Shown piece by piece: positions 34,584 through 43,900 of a DNA stretch of 64,000 nt. The notes beneath the pieces were generated by a model. The model worked only from the letters and a program-made list of their open reading frames with translations. It was not told the DNA's origin and did not search any database. The stretch spans positions 372,001 to 436,000 of the forward strand of contig NZ_QUHR01000001.1 of NCBI RefSeq assembly GCF_003479605.1, written 5' to 3'. The stretch's first letter is position 1, and each line of letters begins with the position of its first letter. The position numbers and the translations under genes were made by a program. This stretch comes from Roseburia sp. AF12-17LB. Its GTDB lineage: Bacteria; Bacillota; Clostridia; Lachnospirales; Lachnospiraceae.

Positions 34584-35687
34584 ATGTTATTAGAATTTCA
34601 CGTAAAGAATTTTAAAAATTTTAAAGACGAATTGATTTTAGATTTAAGCAGAACAAACAATTATGAATTCAGTGAAGAGGCTGTCCAGGATGGTGTTGTT
34701 AAGACCGCTTTGATTTACGGTGAGAATGCCAGCGGAAAGACAAATCTTGGTTATGCCATTTTTGACTTGATTCTTCATTTGACAGATAAGGAAAAAGCAA
34801 GTGAAGATTATTCTCCATATGCGAATTTAGAGCATCGAGGATACGTGGAATTTTATTACAAATTTCGGTTTGGTGAGCATATTCTTGAGTACAGTTACAG
34901 AAAAAGCCCAACAATGCTTCTTGTGAAAGAAGATGTAGAGATAGATGGAAAGAGAGTCATCTTTTTTGATTATAGAGCAAATAAGGGAGAAGTTCTGCTG
35001 AAAGGTGCAGAGAATCTTAATACAGATTTGGCAGAGAAAAACATTTCCTTTGTGAAATATATTGCCCGCAATACGGTTTTAGATGATAATGATGAGAATA
35101 ATACGTTTGAAACTTTTATTGATTTTGTTGAGCATATGCTGATGTTCAGTTCTTTGGCAAAGAATAGTTACCAGGGATTTACAGTAGGAAGTGAAAATAT
35201 TGGAGAAGGAATTATTGAGAGAGGCTATGTGAAAGAATTTCAGGAATTCCTAGCATCAGTGGGAATTAAATATGAATTGGTGGCAAAAGAGAGTGATGGA
35301 AGCAAGCGGTTATTCTGCCGGTTTGGAAAAAGGGATGTAAGCTTCTTTCGGATTGCATCAAGAGGAACCAGTTCACTGGCATTGTTCTACTATTGGCTGA
35401 TTCAGATGAAAGAAGCATCCTTTGTATTTATTGATGAGTTTGATGCATTTTATCATGATACATTAGCAGAGCAGGTAGTGCGGGAGTTGTTGGCAATGGA
35501 ACATACTCAGGCATTATTTACAACACACAATACTGCAATTATGACGAATGATTTGTTAAGACCGGACTGCTATATGCAGATTGTCGATGGACAGATTCGT
35601 TCTTTTGCAGATTCAACGGAGAAGGAGTTACGCAAGGCACATAATCTGAGAAAGATGTACCAGGCGGGGGCGTTTGATGGAAAATAA
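34584..35687 (+). CDS. AAA ATPase of the OLD/RloA type, candidate defence sensor
   Basis: About 367 residues. MLLEFHVKNFKNFKDE is a typical start for SMC/OLD-like AAA_15/AAA_21 ATPases, followed by Walker A YGENASGKTN (K52), the signature-like RGTSSLALFYYWL, Walker B ASFVFIDEFDAFYHD (D284/E285) and the switch histidine in LFTTHNTAI. No nuclease domain is fused to it. The next gene supplies a TOPRIM-like protein, overlapping by 11 bases. ATG 34584 has GAGGA upstream and gives the usual N-terminus; an ATG at 34554 would add ten residues. The protein has no evident role in glycan synthesis. Nearest parallels are RloA/RloB and PARIS (AriA/AriB)-like pairs. Confidence 0.82.
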   Translation: MLLEFHVKNFKNFKDELILDLSRTNNYEFSEEAVQDGVVKTALIYGENASGKTNLGYAIFDLILHLTDKEKASEDYSPYANLEHRGYVEFYYKFRFGEHILEYSYRKSPTMLLVKEDVEIDGKRVIFFDYRANKGEVLLKGAENLNTDLAEKNISFVKYIARNTVLDDNDENNTFETFIDFVEHMLMFSSLAKNSYQGFTVGSENIGEGIIERGYVKEFQEFLASVGIKYELVAKESDGSKRLFCRFGKRDVSFFRIASRGTSSLALFYYWLIQMKEASFVFIDEFDAFYHDTLAEQVVRELLAMEHTQALFTTHNTAIMTNDLLRPDCYMQIVDGQIRSFADSTEKELRKAHNLRKMYQAGAFDGK

Positions 35688-36456
35688 TTGTATTGCAGTT
35701 ATCTATGAGGGGAATAAGACAGAACGGATATTGATTGAGAATTTGAAGAAGATTTTCTTTTTAAACAGAGCCAATATTGTTTTTGTTGGATTTCCTGCAG
35801 GTCAGAATATTTATATGCTGTGGAAACAAATCCAGAAAGATGAGTACGAAACAGATTTAATAGAGCTGATTCGTGAATATAATAAGGATGCAGCAGAAAA
35901 ACTAAAGGGATATAGCCGGGATGATTTCTCGGAGATATATCTCTTTTTCGACTATGATGGACATAATTGTAATTTGAGTGCAACAGATCCGGATGGAACT
36001 GCTGTACTGGGGGAGATGTTAGAGACCTTTGATAACGAGACAGAATTAGGAAAGTTGTATATCAATTATCCGATGGTAGAAGCAATACGGGATAATAAAA
36101 AAGAAGACTGCTGTTACAGAAGGTGCAGCGTATCTTTGGAAGAAGCAGGAAAATATAAGAATATAGTTTCAGATATGAAAGAGTTTCAGGATTTTCGGAA
36201 GTATACATATGAAGACTGGCAGTATCTGTGCCAGCAGGCAATAAAGAAAGCAAACTGTATTGTTCAGGGAAAATATGAAACTGCATCTTATAAGGAATTG
36301 TTTCAATATTTGTCACAGAAGGATATTTATCAGAGTCAGCAGAAAAATTTTGTAAGCAAAGGGGAAATAGCAATTTTAAGTTCGGTTCCGTTATTTTTGC
36401 TGGAATACTTTCCGGGAACCTTTTATGAAAAGATATTAGAGCAAGCATTGTGTTGA
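35677..36456 (+). CDS. TOPRIM-like (RloB/AriB-like) partner of the ATPase
   Basis: A 259-residue protein. VIYEGNKTERILIENLKKIF near the start gives the Toprim glutamate (E11), and IYLFFDYDGHN gives the D-x-D pair (D92, D94). YPMVEAIRDN follows, as in RloB/DUF4435-like proteins where YPMVEA is common. The C-terminal 100 residues are alpha-helical with no clear motif. ATG 35677 lies inside the ATPase gene's last codons, so the two are co-translated. Likely a nuclease or nuclease-like effector held by the ATPase; this is inference from the motifs and gene pairing. No flanking recombinase was seen. Confidence 0.7.
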   Translation: MENNCIAVIYEGNKTERILIENLKKIFFLNRANIVFVGFPAGQNIYMLWKQIQKDEYETDLIELIREYNKDAAEKLKGYSRDDFSEIYLFFDYDGHNCNLSATDPDGTAVLGEMLETFDNETELGKLYINYPMVEAIRDNKKEDCCYRRCSVSLEEAGKYKNIVSDMKEFQDFRKYTYEDWQYLCQQAIKKANCIVQGKYETASYKELFQYLSQKDIYQSQQKNFVSKGEIAILSSVPLFLLEYFPGTFYEKILEQALC

Positions 36457-36528
36457 AAAAAGTCATCAAAACAAGTAACATGAGATTATATAAATGTGTA
36501 AACAAATAAAAAATTAAGGAGGGCACCA

Positions 36529-38781
36529 ATGAAGAAAAAAGTGGGAAACAGATTAATTGCCTTGTTACTGGCATTATTTATGGCAGTAACCATGATGCCG
36601 GATATGGTGGTTGGGGCAGAAGAGACAGACAATGGGGTGGCTGATGAAGCACAGAAGTGTGGCTATGAGCAGCCAAAGGCCATCAATGTCGGAGAACTTG
36701 ATGAGGATGAAGCAGAAGATTTACCAATAGTCAGGGCACAGTATAATGCAGCAGATGCATCTTACTGGGCAGTATATGGCTCCGACTATTATTATAGTAA
36801 GATGTCTGGTGCAGAGAAGCAGTTCTATCAGGCACTTTATGATGTGAATATGTCATTCCTTACAGGAAATAAGAGCGCCGGCTATAAGACCTTTGATTCT
36901 ACGAGACATTATCATTCGGGCTTTGTTTCAATCGGCAGTCTGGATTTGGATACTGCACTGGAAGTAGCAAAAATTCTCCAGATGTCCAATCCGCAGTTCT
37001 ATTTTGTAAATGATGAGATGCTTTATGGTGTGAATTCAGATGGTAAATATCAACTGGCATTAGGCGTTTACAATACCTGCTCAAATGGAAGTGCAAGAGC
37101 GGATAAGACGAATGGAATTAAAAACAAGCTGGATTCATGGATAGCATCGATTAAGAGCAAAGCGACAATTCTTGATATGGAGCAGGAAGCACATGACATT
37201 ATTATGCAGAATTGCTGGTACTCTGAGAAGGGAAGCTATCATCAGAGCAGTGCCGGAGTTCTGTTAGAAGGTAAAGCAGTATGTGCCGGTTATGCGGAAA
37301 CCTTTGAAATGCTTTGCAATGCAGTTGGTATTCAGACGGTATGCGTTACCAGCAGCAGTCATGAGTGGAACAAAGTAAAATTATATGGCAGATGGTATGT
37401 GGTGGACTGTACCTGGGATGATGATGCAGATGATACAACCGGAACTGCCTATAGTTATTGGTGTTTTAATGTATCCGATAATTTCAGTGATGAATATGGC
37501 AAGTGGTCGCATACAGCAGAAAGCTGGTGGAGCAGCTATAGTGTTCCGGTCTGTGAGAATGACAAAGTAATTACAGATAGAGACTATAACTATCAGGGAG
37601 TGGATTATTCGTCAGTATTTGATGTGGATTATTATTTGAAAACCTACCCGGATATTAAAGCAGCTTTCGGTGCAGATGAGAATCAGGCATTTATGCATTT
37701 TATTAACTGCGGAATGGCAGAAGGACGTCAGGGAAAATCAAGCTTTAATGTAATCTCTTATAAGAACAGGTATAAGGATTTAAGGATGGCATTTGGCAAT
37801 AATTTACGCTCTTATTATTTGCATTACATATCAAATGGTAAAGCAGAAGGACGTAAGGCGACTGGTGATGTGGCGATTACGGATGGTGTCTTTGTATATA
37901 ATGGAGTAGACTATTCCGCAGTATATAATTACAGCTATTATATTAAGAAGTATCCAGATATTGCAAAGGCGTTTCCAAATGATGATATCAGTACACTGGC
38001 TCATTTTGTGACATGCGGCATGAATGAAAAACGTCAGGGAAATATGAACTTTGATGTGAATTCTTATTACAATCAATATGCAGATTTACGGAGTGCGTTT
38101 GGTACAAACTGGAGAGCTTATTATCTTCATTATATACAGAATGGCAAGGCAGAGGGTCGGAAAGGAACCGGAACTAAAACTATGCAGGGAACTACTGTAT
38201 ACAATGGAGTAGATTATTCTGCAGTTTATAATATGAGTGATTATCTGAACAAGAATACAGATGTGAAGAAAGCTGTTGGTGGGGATGACCTTGCTGCGAT
38301 TGCTCATTTTGTGAATTATGGAATGAAAGAAGGACGTCAGGCAAGCAGTAAATTTGATGTGAATTCTTATCGTATGCGCTATAAAGATTTGAGAAGTGCA
38401 TTTGGTTATGATTTGGCAAGTTATTATTACCATTATATGAGTTCCGGTAAAGCAGAAGGTCGTCAGGCAACCGGAAAAGTAACAGATATTGACGGGGTTA
38501 CAGTATATAATGGAGTGGATTATGCTGCAGTTTATAATTTTAATTATTATGTGGACGCAAATCCGGATATCAAGGCAGCATTTGGAAATGACGATCTGGC
38601 TGTATTGTCACACTTCGTGAATTATGGAATGAAGGAAGGCCGCCGTGGTTGTGAAGCATTTAATGTGTTGACCTACCGTGAGAAAAATGGAGACTTAAAA
38701 GCCGCATTTGGCGATGACTTGAAACAGTATTATATCCATTATATAAACTATGGTAAAAATGAAGGAAGAAAAGCAGCATAG
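36529..38781 (+). CDS. Exported transglutaminase-like protein with four anchoring repeats
   Basis: A 750-residue secreted protein. Residues 1-29 are a signal peptide ending near VVGAEE. Residues about 75-345 hold a transglutaminase/protease-like fold: C252 in KAVCAGYAETFEMLC, H278 in SSSHEWNKVKL and D293 in WYVVDCTWDDD, the full Cys-His-Asp set. Residues 355-750 are four bipartite repeats shared with three other exported proteins in this window. The strong ribosome site AAGGAGGG lies seven bases before the ATG. The catalytic part may cut or cross-link wall peptides or surface proteins. Transglutaminase and cysteine peptidase activity cannot be told apart by eye. Confidence 0.83.
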   Translation: MKKKVGNRLIALLLALFMAVTMMPDMVVGAEETDNGVADEAQKCGYEQPKAINVGELDEDEAEDLPIVRAQYNAADASYWAVYGSDYYYSKMSGAEKQFYQALYDVNMSFLTGNKSAGYKTFDSTRHYHSGFVSIGSLDLDTALEVAKILQMSNPQFYFVNDEMLYGVNSDGKYQLALGVYNTCSNGSARADKTNGIKNKLDSWIASIKSKATILDMEQEAHDIIMQNCWYSEKGSYHQSSAGVLLEGKAVCAGYAETFEMLCNAVGIQTVCVTSSSHEWNKVKLYGRWYVVDCTWDDDADDTTGTAYSYWCFNVSDNFSDEYGKWSHTAESWWSSYSVPVCENDKVITDRDYNYQGVDYSSVFDVDYYLKTYPDIKAAFGADENQAFMHFINCGMAEGRQGKSSFNVISYKNRYKDLRMAFGNNLRSYYLHYISNGKAEGRKATGDVAITDGVFVYNGVDYSAVYNYSYYIKKYPDIAKAFPNDDISTLAHFVTCGMNEKRQGNMNFDVNSYYNQYADLRSAFGTNWRAYYLHYIQNGKAEGRKGTGTKTMQGTTVYNGVDYSAVYNMSDYLNKNTDVKKAVGGDDLAAIAHFVNYGMKEGRQASSKFDVNSYRMRYKDLRSAFGYDLASYYYHYMSSGKAEGRQATGKVTDIDGVTVYNGVDYAAVYNFNYYVDANPDIKAAFGNDDLAVLSHFVNYGMKEGRRGCEAFNVLTYREKNGDLKAAFGDDLKQYYIHYINYGKNEGRKAA
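37591..38778 (+). repeat. Four bipartite ~100-residue repeats in the transglutaminase-like protein
   Basis: Eight halves, A and B in strict alternation, from YQGVDYSSVFDVDYY to the C-terminus. Variation sits in the aromatic lead and in PDIKAAFG, which becomes TDVKKAVG in the third A half; the HF..GM.E.RQ and HY..GK.EGR ends are the most constant parts. Confidence 0.9.
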
Positions 38782-38802
38782 ATTGGAATGCAGATAAGAA
38801 AG

Positions 38803-38846
38803 GCTGTTGCACAGGCAGATGAAATTCGGCGGTGCAGCAGCTTTTT
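38803..38846 (+). terminator. Rho-independent terminator
   Basis: GCTGTTGCAC pairs with GTGCAGCAGC (ten pairs, one of them G-U) across a 19-base loop and is followed by TTTTT. It lies 22 bases after the transglutaminase-like gene stop and closes that transcript. Confidence 0.82.
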
Positions 38847-38896
38847 CCATTTTGTGACAAAATTCTTAAGATTTTCATAATGACAAGTAGTAATTC

Positions 38897-38925
38897 TTTA
38901 AAGTAGATTCATATCGTGTTACAAT
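38897..38925 (+). promoter_or_regulatory. Probable sigma-A type promoter for the metalloprotease-like gene
   Basis: TTTAAA (38897-38902), a 17-base spacer and TACAAT (38920-38925). It lies between the terminator and the next gene start at 38952, which is where a promoter is needed. The -35 matches the consensus at four of six places. Confidence 0.5.
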
Positions 38926-38951
38926 ACAAACAGTTGTGCAGATAGAAAAAT

Positions 38952-40832
38952 ATGGAGAAAATACTTATGAGAAAAACATGGAGACGACAGCTTGCCTTGG
39001 GGCTGGCAGTGGTAACAATATGGACGGGTGGAAATGCAGAACATTTCTATGCGGGGCAGAAAAATTGTGAGACTTTGGCAATCAGTACAGAGAGGCTGAC
39101 AGATACAGAACAGAAAATCAATCTGGATAAAGTCAATTATCAGTTGAAGAAAAGTGCGTATGCACCTGTTTTTGATGCGTCCTATTATGCAAAGAATAAT
39201 AAGGATTTAAAAATAGCATTTGGAAATGATGAAAATGCACTTTTTCAACATTTCTTAAATTACGGAATGTCAGAAGGCCGTCAGGCAAGTGCGGAATTTA
39301 ATGTAAGGTCTTATCGGAATGCTTATGCAGATTTACGACAGGCATTTGGAAATGATTTAAAGAGTTATTATCTGCATTATATGAATTGTGGTAAGAGGGA
39401 AGGACGGAAGGCAGCCGGTGTTGCAACCTTGCAGAACCCGGTTACAGTATATAATGGCGTAAATTATTCGTCTGTATATAATTACAACTACTATATCAGC
39501 AGAAATCCGGATGTTGCAAGGGCATTTCCGGATGATGATATCAGTACTCTGGCACATTTTGTGAATTATGGAATGGCAGAAGGACGCCGGGGAGCACAGA
39601 ATTTTGATGTAGCATCATACCGGAATGCGTATGCAGATTTGAGACAGGCATTTGGAAATGATTGGAAAAGCTATTATCTGCATTATATGAATTGTGGTAA
39701 GAGGGAAGGAAGAAAGACAACCGGTGTCACTTCATTGCAGAATCCGGTTACAACATATAATGGGAAAGATTATGCAGCCGTATATAACTATAATTATTAT
39801 ATTTCAAAATATAGTGATTTAAAGAAAGCATTTGCCGGAGACGACAGAGCAGCAATCCGCCATTTCGTGGAATGCGGAATGGCAGAGGGCAGACAGGCAA
39901 GCAAAGATTTTGTATTAGGCGTGTATAAGAGCAATTACAGTGATTTAAGAGCTGCATTTGGCAATGATAATAAGAGCTATTATCTTCATTACATAGATTG
40001 TGGTAAAAAGGAAGGCAGAAATGCAGTAACGAAGATTGGTACACCGCCGAAGCCAGAACCAAATCCGGAACCGGAAGAGCCGGCAACAACGGAGGATAAG
40101 ATTAAAGCAAAGGTTGCAAAAATCAGTAACGATTATGGCGTGACAGTCCTGACTGGAGATTCGGCAGGCTTCTATTGGACGGATACTTATTGTTCCGGAG
40201 AGACAGACCCGGAGACAACGCTTACATGGATTACAATGGTGGATGAACAGATGGCAAGATATCCAAAAGGTTTTTTTACAGACATGCAGGATATTACTAC
40301 AGTAACCATAAAGCTGGTACATAATTTGGATGCCGGTGGAGGTTCTTTTGCAGGAGTGACAAGCAGGGAGTATGGAGATCAGATGTTTATTGCACTAAAT
40401 ACATCTCAGTCCTTTTTATTGTCTGATAGAACCTTTAATCATGAAATGATGCATCTGATAGAATATTATATAGAAGCAAAATCATGGAATGCTTCTACAC
40501 AGCAGTATGAATCACCATTAAAAGCAACGGAAGCAATCAAACCGGATGCAGAAGTGAATAGTACAAATAATGATTATACCACATCGGACTATAACAGAGG
40601 GTGTGAAGAACAATATTATATTTCTGCTTATGCCAAGACCAATGGAAGGGAAGACCGGGCAGAAACATTCACAGATTATATGTTCCGTGCCTATAAGAAG
40701 GACTATATGATAAGGGCAGACTATCCTATCCCAAAGAAACAGCAGATTATTGCCGACTGTATCAGACAGTATTTTCCATCAGCAGCAAGCCAGCCGGCAG
40801 GCAGTCTTTCATGGGAAAAGTGGTTGCCATAA
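38952..40832 (+). CDS. Exported HExxH metalloprotease-like protein with three N-terminal repeats
   Basis: A 626-residue secreted protein. A signal peptide (1-31) is followed directly by three bipartite repeats (about 70-356), a Pro/Glu-rich linker (PKPEPNPEPEEPA) and a C-terminal domain (about 385-626). That domain has H497-E498-x-x-H501 in FNHEMMHLIEYY and a downstream GREDRAETFTDYMFRAY where the third zinc ligand glutamate would be expected, pointing to a gluzincin-like metalloprotease. Here the repeats stand N-terminal, unlike the transglutaminase-like and first glucosaminidase genes. It has its own upstream terminator and probable promoter. The name of the peptidase family is not clear to me. 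Confidence 0.78.
   Translation: MEKILMRKTWRRQLALGLAVVTIWTGGNAEHFYAGQKNCETLAISTERLTDTEQKINLDKVNYQLKKSAYAPVFDASYYAKNNKDLKIAFGNDENALFQHFLNYGMSEGRQASAEFNVRSYRNAYADLRQAFGNDLKSYYLHYMNCGKREGRKAAGVATLQNPVTVYNGVNYSSVYNYNYYISRNPDVARAFPDDDISTLAHFVNYGMAEGRRGAQNFDVASYRNAYADLRQAFGNDWKSYYLHYMNCGKREGRKTTGVTSLQNPVTTYNGKDYAAVYNYNYYISKYSDLKKAFAGDDRAAIRHFVECGMAEGRQASKDFVLGVYKSNYSDLRAAFGNDNKSYYLHYIDCGKKEGRNAVTKIGTPPKPEPNPEPEEPATTEDKIKAKVAKISNDYGVTVLTGDSAGFYWTDTYCSGETDPETTLTWITMVDEQMARYPKGFFTDMQDITTVTIKLVHNLDAGGGSFAGVTSREYGDQMFIALNTSQSFLLSDRTFNHEMMHLIEYYIEAKSWNASTQQYESPLKATEAIKPDAEVNSTNNDYTTSDYNRGCEEQYYISAYAKTNGREDRAETFTDYMFRAYKKDYMIRADYPIPKKQQIIADCIRQYFPSAASQPAGSLSWEKWLP
39159..40020 (+). repeat. Three bipartite repeats in the metalloprotease-like protein, near-identical at DNA level
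   Basis: Six halves with the same consensus as the other exported proteins. A 39-base stretch is identical at 39366-39404 and 39672-39710, giving a DNA period of 306 bases (102 codons). Such identity points to recent duplication or gene conversion between units. Confidence 0.9.
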
Positions 40833-40851
40833 TCAGATAAAGTGTTAAAAT
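40824..40851 (+). promoter_or_regulatory. Probable promoter for the amidase/glucosaminidase gene
   Basis: TTGCCA (40824-40829), a 16-base spacer and TAAAAT (40846-40851). The -35 overlaps the last codons of the upstream gene. Both boxes match consensus at five of six places. No terminator is visible between the two genes. Confidence 0.5.
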
Positions 40852-40904
40852 AGATAGTTAGTAAAAAGAAACAAGTAGTAAAGCAGCAAAGGAGCAAAGA
40901 CAAA

Positions 40905-43900
40905 ATGAAAAAGAAATGGAGCAGAAAAGCAGCCCTTTTGCTGGCAGCAGTAACAATTCTTACCAGTCTGCCTACAGAATATCTGTATGCAGCACAAACG
41001 CAGGAAACACAGGATACTGTAACGCCAGAAGAGCAGAGCAATGAGGAAACAGTAATAGACACAGCCCTTACCGGACAAGAGAGTATTACAGACACTGAGC
41101 AGGAAACGACAGAGGCAGTAGAAGGAACAACCGCTACAGAAGAAACTGCTGATGGAACAGAAACTGCCGGAAAGTCAGAAATAGAAACACAGAGTGCGGA
41201 CACACAAAATGCAGTGACAGCAGATATATTGGCAGCAGAAGATTTACTGAATTATCTGGTATTAGATAATGCGTACATAGCAGTTGGCGGTACACAGAAT
41301 GTAGTTGCCAATATCGGAAATGAAGATTTAGCTATTGGTGGTGGCAGATTACTGTATCACAGAGTATCTGATGGAGCAGCTTATGAGATGGCAGCTACAG
41401 AGACAGATGGAAACGGTCTCAGATTTTCAGAGACTTTTGCAGATGAGAGCCGTACCGGTGAATATGCACTGGATGCTATCATTTATGAAAAAGATGGTCA
41501 GGAATATCAGATTAATTTATCTGATGCAGGAATGGACGTTAGGTTTGGTGTCAATACAGAAGTAGAGACCAATCCGGATGCAGAAGTAGTAGATGAAGCG
41601 ACCACAGATGTAGATATGGATGTAGTAAGCTTTGATGAAAATGGCAATCAGACATCAGAAGATTCGATTGCAGATGCCATTGCAACCCAGAAAGCAGAAG
41701 CAGCAGAATCCGGAATAAGCACAGCACGTTATAATGGAAATGTGGTTGTTGTCTTAGACCCGGGGCACGATGGAACCCATGGCGGAAGTTCTGCAAATGG
41801 ATTCGTGGAAGCACAGCTGAATCTGAAAATTGCACAGTATTGTAAAGCGGAACTGGAAGAATACTATGGTGTGACTGTATATATGACGAGAGATTCTGCC
41901 TCCTGCCCGAATGGTGGGGGAGATAATAAATCCTGCCTCCAGCGGAGAGCTGATATAGCAAGAGATATGGGAGCAAATCTTTTTGTCTCTCTACATAATA
42001 ATTATTCCAGTGCATCCAGTGCATCCGGTGCAGAAATCTGGTATCCGAACCAGAATTATAACCCATGGACCAGTCAGGTGGGTGGCTCTGCAGCATCCTG
42101 TATATTAGAACAGTTGACCAGCCTCGGATTAAAAGGCAGAGGGACACAGATAAGAAATGCAAATGAGGATAAATATCCGGATGGTTCGGCAGCAGATTAT
42201 TATGCAGTAATCAGACACTGTAAGGAATATGGTATCCCTGGAATTATTGTAGAGCATGCTTTTATGTCTAATTCTTCAGATGCTGCTAACTTTCTTTCCA
42301 ATGATGAAGGATTAAAAAAACTTGGTGTGGCAGATGCAACCGGAATTGCACAGTATTTTGGGTTAAAGAAAGAGAAACCGGAAGAATATTCAGCAGTATT
42401 TGATGCTGCATATTATGCAGACCGCTATCCTGATTTAAAGACAGCATTTGGCAATGATGACAGTGCATTATTACAGCATTTTATACAGTATGGTATGGCA
42501 GAAGGACGCCAGGGAAGTTCCCAGTTTGATGTATATTCATATAAGAATCTGTACCCTGATTTGAGGGCAGCATTTGGTAATAATTTAAAGAGTTATTATA
42601 TGCACTATATTAGTAGTGGAAAGTCAGAAGGCAGAAAAGCCACAGGTGTAAATACATTACAAAAGCCGATAACGACGTACAATGGAATAGATTATTCTGC
42701 CGTATACGATTATAATTATTATCTGAAAAAGCATAGCGATTTGGCGAAGATATATACGAATGATGATATAGGATTACTTGCTCATTTTGTGAATTGTGGA
42801 ATGAGTGAAGGCCGTCAGGCCAAAGACAGCTTTGATGTTTTCTCTTATCGTAATCAATATCAGGATTTGAGAGTAGCTTTTGGAAATAATTTAAAGAGCT
42901 ATTATATGCATTATATTAGTAATGGTAAAGCAGAAGGAAGAAAAGCTACAGGTGTGAAATCTATTCAGAATCCAATAACAACATATAATGGAGTAGATTA
43001 TTCTGCGGTATATGATTACAATTTTTATATCAAAAAATATAGTGATTTAGCAAGAATATATACAAATGATGAAGTAGGATTGCTTGCCCATTTTGTAAAC
43101 TGTGGGATGGCTGAGGGACGTCAGGCAAAGGCTGATTTTGATGTTTTCTCTTACCGGAATCAGTATCAGGATTTAAGACTGGCATTTGGTAAGGACTTAA
43201 AGAGTTATTATTTTCATTATATGAATAGTGGCAAAAAAGAAAGGCGGACTGCTGCCGGTGTCAAGGTACTTCAGAATCCGGTAACAATTTACAATGGAAC
43301 GGATTATTCTGCGGTATATGATTACAACTATTACAACAGTAAATACAGTGATTTGAAATCTGCTTTCAAGGGAGATGACATTGACCTTTTAGCCCATTTT
43401 GTAAATAATGGAATGAAAGAGGGACGTCAGGCAAGCAAGAAGTTTAACGTTCAGATATATAAAAACAATTACATGGATTTGCAGCAAGCGTTTGGCAATG
43501 ATTTAAAGCCATATTATATGCATTATATCCAGAATGGTAAGGCAGAGGGCAGAAATGCAGAATCACAGATATATCATTCTGTAATAACAAAATCAACTAC
43601 AACAGTAAATCAGATGGTAAATTATTATAATGCCAAAGCTTCTTATCCGGCATACTACGGAAATGCCAATGTTCCTGATATCAGAAGCTTTTGCCAGGTT
43701 TATTATGATGAAGCAACGGCAGAAGGAGTGGATCCGGCATTGGCATTCACCCAGGCAATGAAGGAGACTGGTTTCTTAAAATTTACCGGACAGGTAAAAA
43801 TTGATCAGTTTAATTTCGCAGGAATGGGTGTAACAGATGCAAGCACGAATGGAGATTCTTATCAGAATGTAAGAGAAGGAATCCGGGCGCATGTGCAGCA

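Noticed and set aside
36453..36492. TTGAAA and TTATAT before the transglutaminase-like gene as a promoter
   Set aside because: The boxes are about 28 bases apart, too far for a sigma-A promoter.
41551..42162. Long open frame of about 200 codons on the minus strand
   Set aside because: It lies wholly opposite the amidase domain, whose catalytic residues are intact. The antisense product is a low-complexity string of His, Leu and Ser with no motif.
7764..43560. Repeated DNA that might suggest a CRISPR array
   Set aside because: The repeats are in frame, about 300 bases long, inside four coding regions, and conserve protein and not DNA sequence.
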